DNA from: Austropuccinia psidii
Taxonomy: Eukaryota > Basidiomycota > Pucciniomycetes > Pucciniales > Sphaerophragmiaceae
DNA: 64,000 nt
Assembly: GCA_023105745.1 (NCBI GenBank)
Contig: JALGQZ010000017.1
Location: forward strand, 716,001 to 780,000
Reading direction: 5' to 3'
Shown: positions 58,931-64,000 of the stretch, piece by piece
Layout of the letters: each line of letters begins with the position of its first letter
Numbering within the stretch: the stretch's first letter is position 1
Program-made: the position numbers and the translations under genes
Notes under the pieces: model-generated
What the model was told of the DNA's origin: nothing
The model's database searches: none
What the model saw: only the letters and a program-made list of their open reading frames with translations

Positions 58931-58973
58931 TTGCATTTGTAGGTGATGTAAGATAAAGTAGCTTCTACCTCCA

Positions 58974-61803
58974 GTTGGTGTTATCTATTCTTTATCAAAT
59001 AATGAGTCAGAAACACTACAGGCCTACATTTCAGAGAAGGTGTAGAAAGGTTCCATCATGTCAAGCCCCTCTTCAACAGGAGCACCTGTCCTTTTTCTCA
59101 TAAGAAAAGACGGTGGCCTCCTTTTGTGTGTTTCCTACCACAAAATCAATGCTGTCTCTAGGAAGAACAGGTATCCTGTTCCTCCTATGAACCACCTTCT
59201 TACCCTATTCAACAGTTCCACTTTTCTCTCCAAGTTAGCTCTGCATGGTGCTTAGCATCTTCTGAGAAATGAAGAGGGGGATGAGAATTTAACTGCCTTT
59301 AGAACCAATCATGGTATTTATGAGTAACTGATAATTCCATTTGGACTGACCAATGCTTTTTCTTAATTCCAAAATCTTATGAATAATATTTGTTCAGATT
59401 TTTTTGGGTATTTTTGTTGTAGTTTATTTAGATTATATTATGGTCTTCTCAAGCTCTGAAGAGGAACATGTAAAACATGTGGTCTCTGTCCACCAAAGAC
59501 TCCGGGAAAATATTCTGTTTGCTAAAGGTTCAAAGTGTGTATTCCATGCCTCAAGTGTGGAATACCTTGGCTATGGTGTTTTGAGTGATTGCCTCAAGAT
59601 GTATTCTTGAAAAGCTTAACAAATCTTCAATTGGCATCAGGCAAAGAACATCAAATCTCTCAAATCATTTCTTGGCTTTGCTAATTTCTATCATTGTTTC
59701 ATTAAAAATTATCCCAAAAACATCACTCCCCTCACTTCCCTTCTTAAGAAATATTCTCCTTTTATCTTCTATGAGAAAGCTCTTAGTCAGTTTCAATTAC
59801 TCAAAGACACATTCACCACTGCTCCTATCCTTTCTCATTTCAATATGTCTCTACCAACTATTGTGGATACTGATGCTTCCAATTATGGCTTGGGTTCTGT
59901 ACTGAGTCAGGTGAATGACTCAGGAAAGCATCCCAGTGAATTTGATAGTTGCAAGCTTCTTCTGGCTGAGCTCAAGTATCAAATTAATGACAAGGAACTC
60001 CTTGGAATAGTTTGGGCTCCCATGCACTGGAGAGCTTTTCTTCTTTCCCTGTCTTACCCCTTTGAAGTTTTGACAGACCATTCTTCCCTTAAATACTTTA
60101 TGTCTTCCAAATTCCTTACTCATATTCAATCCCACTGGACAGAATTTCTCTCTGAGTTTCATTTCACTATCACTTATGGCCCAGGAAGGCTGGCCACTTT
60201 ACCAGATGCCTTTTCAAATTGGGACAGCATGTACTGAGAGAGGGGAGTGGACTTCATCAGCAAGAATCCTCAAAATGTTCATCAAGTTCTTAATTAAGAT
60301 GAAATTAAAGAATAAAGATTCTTCACAATCAAGGTAGAAATGTTCTCACACTTGGTTGACCAAATTAAAAAAGAAGTATGGCAGGAAAAAGATTAGAAAG
60401 AAGTACTCAAGAAACTAGCAAGAGGTGAATCAGTACCAGATTATTCTCTTGAACCTCAAGCCAAGGCATTATTATTCAAAGATAGAGTAGTTATTCCAAT
60501 TAATAAAGAAATTCAATTGGATATTCTTCAAAACCATCATGACTCACCATTGGCTGGCCACCCTGGCCAGGAGAAGACTGTCAAGCTCATCAAGAGGGAT
60601 TTTTATTGGGCTGGCATGAATCAAATCATCAAGGACTATGTGTCCTCATGTCAGAAATTCTCAAGAAATAAGAGCATTCATCATAAGAAGCTGGATTACT
60701 CAAGCCTCCTCAGCTTCCATCTGGTCCATTGAATTCCTTATCAATAAAATTTATCAATCAAGTGCCACTGTCCAAAAGCCTTGATTCAATTTTAGTAGTT
60801 GTGGACAGAGACTCAAAAATGGAAATATTCATTCCAAATCATTTAACAATTATTTCCCTTGAGATATCTCAAATTTTCATCAATCAGGTCTTTTCCAAAC
60901 ATGGCCTTCCAATCAGTATTGTTACTGATAGAGGATCCTTCTTTGTGTCATCATTATGGCCCAAATTATTTCGGAATCTCAAGATATCAAGAGATATTTG
61001 AACTTCTTTCCATCCTAAAGCAGATGGACAGAAAGAAAGGGTAAATAATATTCTAGAACAGTATCTTCAGATGTATGTCAGTTACCATCAAGACAAATGG
61101 CACACCTGGCTTCCCCAGGATGAATTTGCGTATAATAATGCAGAACTTTTGTCAACAAAGCAATAACCTTTTTTCACCATTTATGGAATAAATACCAGCT
61201 TTGGTTCAATTCAAAGTTTTCAAGACACATCTGCTGAAAATTTATGAACAAAACTCCAATCAGTACAGCAAGTGGTCAAAGAAGAATTACAGTCACAACA
61301 AGGCAATTTCAGAAGTATGCAGATGGAAATAGGATAATTGCACCCAATTTCCAGCCTGGGGACAAAGTATGGCTACCTTCAAAGAACTTAAAGACCACAA
61401 GACACACCACCAAGCCCTCAGAAAGCTGTATGGGGCCCTTTGAAGTCTTGAAGAAGATTTGCTTCCATGCATATCACCTTAAGTTGCCTCAACAATGGTA
61501 GTAAGTTCACCCTGTATTCCATGTGTCCTTATTAGAACCATTCAAAAAATAAACTATGCCAAAAAAACATTGATTCCCATCACCACCAGTCCTAGTGGAG
61601 GAGCAAGATTAATGGAAAGCCACTCAGGTTCTGGACTAAAAACTCAAGAGAGGTAAATTATGGTATCTTGTAGAGCGGAAAGGATTCAGTGAAGACCCAG
61701 AAAGAACAACTTAAGAACCAGCGTCCAACCTTACCAAATCACCAGACCTTTCCAAGGATTTCCACAATTTTTACCCTGACAAGCCTGGCCCAAATACCTC
61801 AAG
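58974..61803 (+). pseudogene. Degenerate Ty3-type pol of another lineage (element D)
   Basis: Broken pol in the order RT, RNase H, integrase, chromodomain. PVGVIYSLSNNESETLQAYI opens the RT at 58974. Then SSTGAPVLFLIRKDGGLLLC (RT palm), VVYLDYIMVFS (YLDD changed to YLDY), VEYLGYGVLS, DASNYGLGSVLSQ with KELLGIV (RNase H), HDSPLAGHPGQEKTVKLIKR with FYWAGM (zinc domain), IVTDRGSFFVSSLW (integrase Asp), QPGDKVWLPSKNL, and a chromodomain (KLWYLVERKGFSEDPERTT). Frames change often and stops are common. It lacks Gag and recognisable LTRs. It resembles chromovirus pol proteins typical of basidiomycetes rather than A-C. Confidence 0.82.
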
Positions 61804-62495
61804 AGTTTGATTTTATGGTGCTTCATGGGAAGTAGAAGTTATGACAGTAATTTCATTCCCTGGAATGCACCTTTAAGGGGGTATTCTACCCAAATTTTCT
61901 GTAAGCATAAGCTTTTCCACTTTGTGAGCCCTTTTCCATTCTTTGGGCAGATTCAGAAGGACTTGCAACATCAATACCCTCATATTTGTACCTTTCATCA
62001 AGATACAGCCAGATTTTCTTTTCTTTCTTAAATTATGGAATTTATAATTATTAAAGAAATTCCTTGAATAAAGTAAATTATGGCAAACGTTTTTCTGTTC
62101 CTTTTTGGTATTTGGTGGGGAGTGAAAGTTATGAAAGTAGATTCTATCTACTGGTATGCATCTCTGGGGGTTCTACTTCTTGTAAAATGGCACCTTGGCC
62201 AGTCTGTGAGAATCAAATGCTTGGTTTTATTTTTCAGGAAAATTTATGGCCAAAGTAAAGCAGCTCACCCCAAGACGTTTATCCCTCATAAGTTTCTTTA
62301 TTTTCCTTTTTCTTTACTCTATTTTTCTCTTAATGATTATTTTTTTTTCTTTTCTTCACTTGTATAATTCTCCTTTCTTCCTATTTCTTTTATAAAGCAG
62401 CAGCATCCCCTCCCATATCATGTATTAGGAGGTTTAATTTATTTTTCAATTTTATTATCTATGAGAGTGGGTCCAAAATATAAAACAAAAAAACA
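61804..62495. repeat. Non-coding flank of element D with two related segments
   Basis: Segments near 61823-61895 and 62094-62175 share GGGAG(T)GAAAGTTATGA-like and GGGGG..TTCTAC-like patterns about 270 bp apart. They may be remnants of a D LTR. No gene; a T/C-rich run follows at about 62290-62400. Confidence 0.35.
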
Positions 62496-62507
62496 AGGAC
62501 AATAATA

Positions 62508-62699
62508 TTAGTTATCTCTACCCAAGTCATCAAAAGTTCTTTTAAAATCATCAATCAACTCATATTCATACCATAAAAACTTAGCAGCCATCTCCTCAGA
62601 AGCAGTATCAGGAATCATTCTATGATTATAATAAGAAATAACTTGCCCAATATTTCTATCAACTCTTCTAAAAAACCTGGCCACTGAATATTGGCCTTC
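62508..62699 (-). pseudogene. Unrecognised coding fragment
   Basis: The minus-strand frame is open for 63 codons to TAA (62510-62508) with well-formed protein character: GQYSVARFFRRVDRNIGQVI, SYYNHRMIPDTASEEMAAKF and YEYELIDDFKRTFDDLGRDN. In frame a TAA lies just upstream, so the piece is either an exon or the end of a decayed gene. A second frame on the same strand (62800-62615) overlaps and looks less protein-like. No family is recognised. Confidence 0.4.
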
Positions 62700-62942
62700 A
62701 TTTTACATATGCAAATCTTTTCTTGTGACCCAGACAGGCCAACACTCCCTCCTGTGGAATACTTGAGTAGCAGGGAACCCAAAAGGAAATTGATCCTCAC
62801 TTCTTGGGCTGTAGCTGGCCACAGGTTGTAATTGTTGAAAGGTGACCATTGGAGATTGTCTGGGATGTTGAATGGGGGATGGCTTAATTGGTCAATCCAG
62901 GGCAGGCCTGGCAGTGGATGGGTTGGGTGAGGAGTAGGAATT
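62700..62942. other. Spacer before the edge LTR
   Basis: No gene recognised. The last 25 bases are G-rich (GGTTGGGTGAGGAGTAGG) and could be a polypurine tract if the following LTR is a 3' LTR, or plain flank if it is solo or 5'. Confidence 0.35.
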
Positions 62943-64000
62943 TGTGAGCCTTGAGGTATATTTTACATACCCAAATAGGCGACAATTATCTTAAAAAGAG
63001 ATTTTGAATTATGCATAACTCATAAGTCATGCATATATCCAAAATTCATCATTTTTGATTTCAGAAAAGATGAATAACTTTTTGTTGAGTAAGTAAATCC
63101 ATGGATTTAAGACCAGATTTGGATTCTACACCAAAATTCACCTAGGGTAGCTCCATAGAGTGAATAAGCTCAAACTAACTGTTTGAGGTGGTAAAATGGA
63201 AAATACTTCAATACCACATCATCAACACCACATAAAACATCCATGAAATTTTTTTTTCTTAATTTCACGCCAAAATAATGGGAATGTGAGAAATCCCATG
63301 TTACATATACACTAATAATAGTGTTATGCATGTTTTGAGCACCTAATATCATGGCATTCTTACATGAAGTTTTGGTACACCCATGGTGGATATCTCACTT
63401 TGAGCTTAAATTTCTATTTTGACGTAAAAAATAAGCAAGGGGGACAAAAGACATCAAAGAGAGCCAGGGTACCCAACTTCTGAGGCCTCAGAGGCATGGA
63501 CAGCTCCAAAGCTTGGATCCATGGCGGATCTTGGCCTAATTGGTAAACTAAAACCTTGTGGGAACTTGGTTACCATGTTACAACTACTGTAGATCTTAAG
63601 AAAATAGCAAATAACCTGCTATTTTGACGTGCCAAGGAGGTAAAAAGCTACTTAGACTCCTGTAGCCATGTCAATTCTTAATGATTTTCCATGGATAAAG
63701 CCCAAAGGAGTAATTAAAACCCTTTTTGGACTTTTATCTATTGATTTACCTCATAGCAGCCAGTTAAACACTGATATTTGCAATTCGACAAAGAAATGAG
63801 GTAAAAACTTCAAAAATTCATTAAAAATACAATTCTTAATGAATATTTCTGAAACCTTCAGGACCAATGTAGAACTGTATCATCTATTGTAAAACCAAAA
63901 ATAATCACAGATTTACTAGTAAAATAAAAGGTTTACTTATAGTCCATTTTTGACTATTCTACGTGAAACACTGAATCTTCAAAAATTTACAGTAATTACA
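62943..64000 (+). repeat. LTR related to the solo LTR, cut by the window end
   Basis: TGTGAGCCTTGAGGTATATT matches the start of the LTR at 55756, and the match continues through the last base of the window (about 1058 of an expected 1923 bp). Whether it is solo, 5' or 3' cannot be decided inside the window. Confidence 0.85.

Larger units (their letters stand above)
43214..58973 (+). mobile_element. Second PIF/Harbinger element H2, decayed, ends approximate
   Basis: ORF1 on the plus strand (44.2-45.88 kb and 55571-55611) and a transposase relic on the minus strand (about 58.92-57.85 kb) are homologous to the two H1 genes and again converge, with the element in opposite orientation to H1. It contains Ty3-C and a solo LTR. 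No TIR pair was found. The right end is probably cut by the degenerate Ty3 pol that starts near 58974. The left limit is a guess. Confidence 0.6.

Overview
The window is eukaryotic and almost entirely transposable elements. It is AT-rich, introns are short (about 60-90 nt) with GT-AG ends, and no ordinary host gene was found. The Gag and polyprotein sequences resemble what I remember of predicted proteins from the myrtle rust Austropuccinia psidii and other rust fungi with very large, transposon-filled genomes. That assignment is from memory and untested.

Layout. A hAT transposase tail (3-188) lies left of a PIF/Harbinger element, H1 (452-43210, 26-bp TIRs, TSD ATT). H1 is opened by two LTR retrotransposons. 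The first is a Ty1/copia element on the minus strand (2034-7093, TSD CAAAC). The second is Ty3 element A on the plus strand (8799-42096, TSD TTTTG). Element A is itself opened twice: by a CACTA-like element (15296-19839, TSD ACA) and by X, a DNA transposon with 114-bp TIRs (22555-41225, TSD TAGTAAAA). X carries a SNF2-family helicase gene whose first exon is split by Ty3 element B on the minus strand (27874-38560, TSD GGTAG). To the right is a second, decayed Harbinger, H2 (about 43.2-58.97 kb), holding Ty3 element C (45882-55565, TSD AAGTA) and a solo LTR (55756-57678, TSD CAGAA). After H2 come a degenerate Ty3 pol of another lineage (58974-61803), a minus-strand coding fragment near 62.6 kb, and an LTR cut by the window edge (62943-64000). 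Reading frames rejoin exactly when the insertions and one TSD copy are removed, which fixes most boundaries to the base.

How the genes fit together. Each Harbinger has a transposase and a convergent second ORF with a Myb/SANT-like part and a coiled coil. Elements A, B and C each encode Gag (CCHC knuckle), aspartic protease, RT, RNase H, integrase and a chromodomain-like tail in one frame. B is almost intact, with one stop codon in integrase.

Main observation. In A, B and C the 5' part of gag appears to be read in two frames. A small upstream exon, whose start codon would be completed by splicing, ends in phase 1 at a GT donor. An AG acceptor lies 11-20 nt past the Gag ATG. Joining them enters the +1 frame, which is open for about 215-230 codons in A (C has one stop, B a cluster of four). 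Between A and B this second frame shows codon-like constraint (hand count over 32 codons: 8, 2 and 12 differences at positions 1, 2 and 3), while the Gag frame over the same bases does not. This suggests an undescribed accessory protein made by splicing from these retrotransposons.
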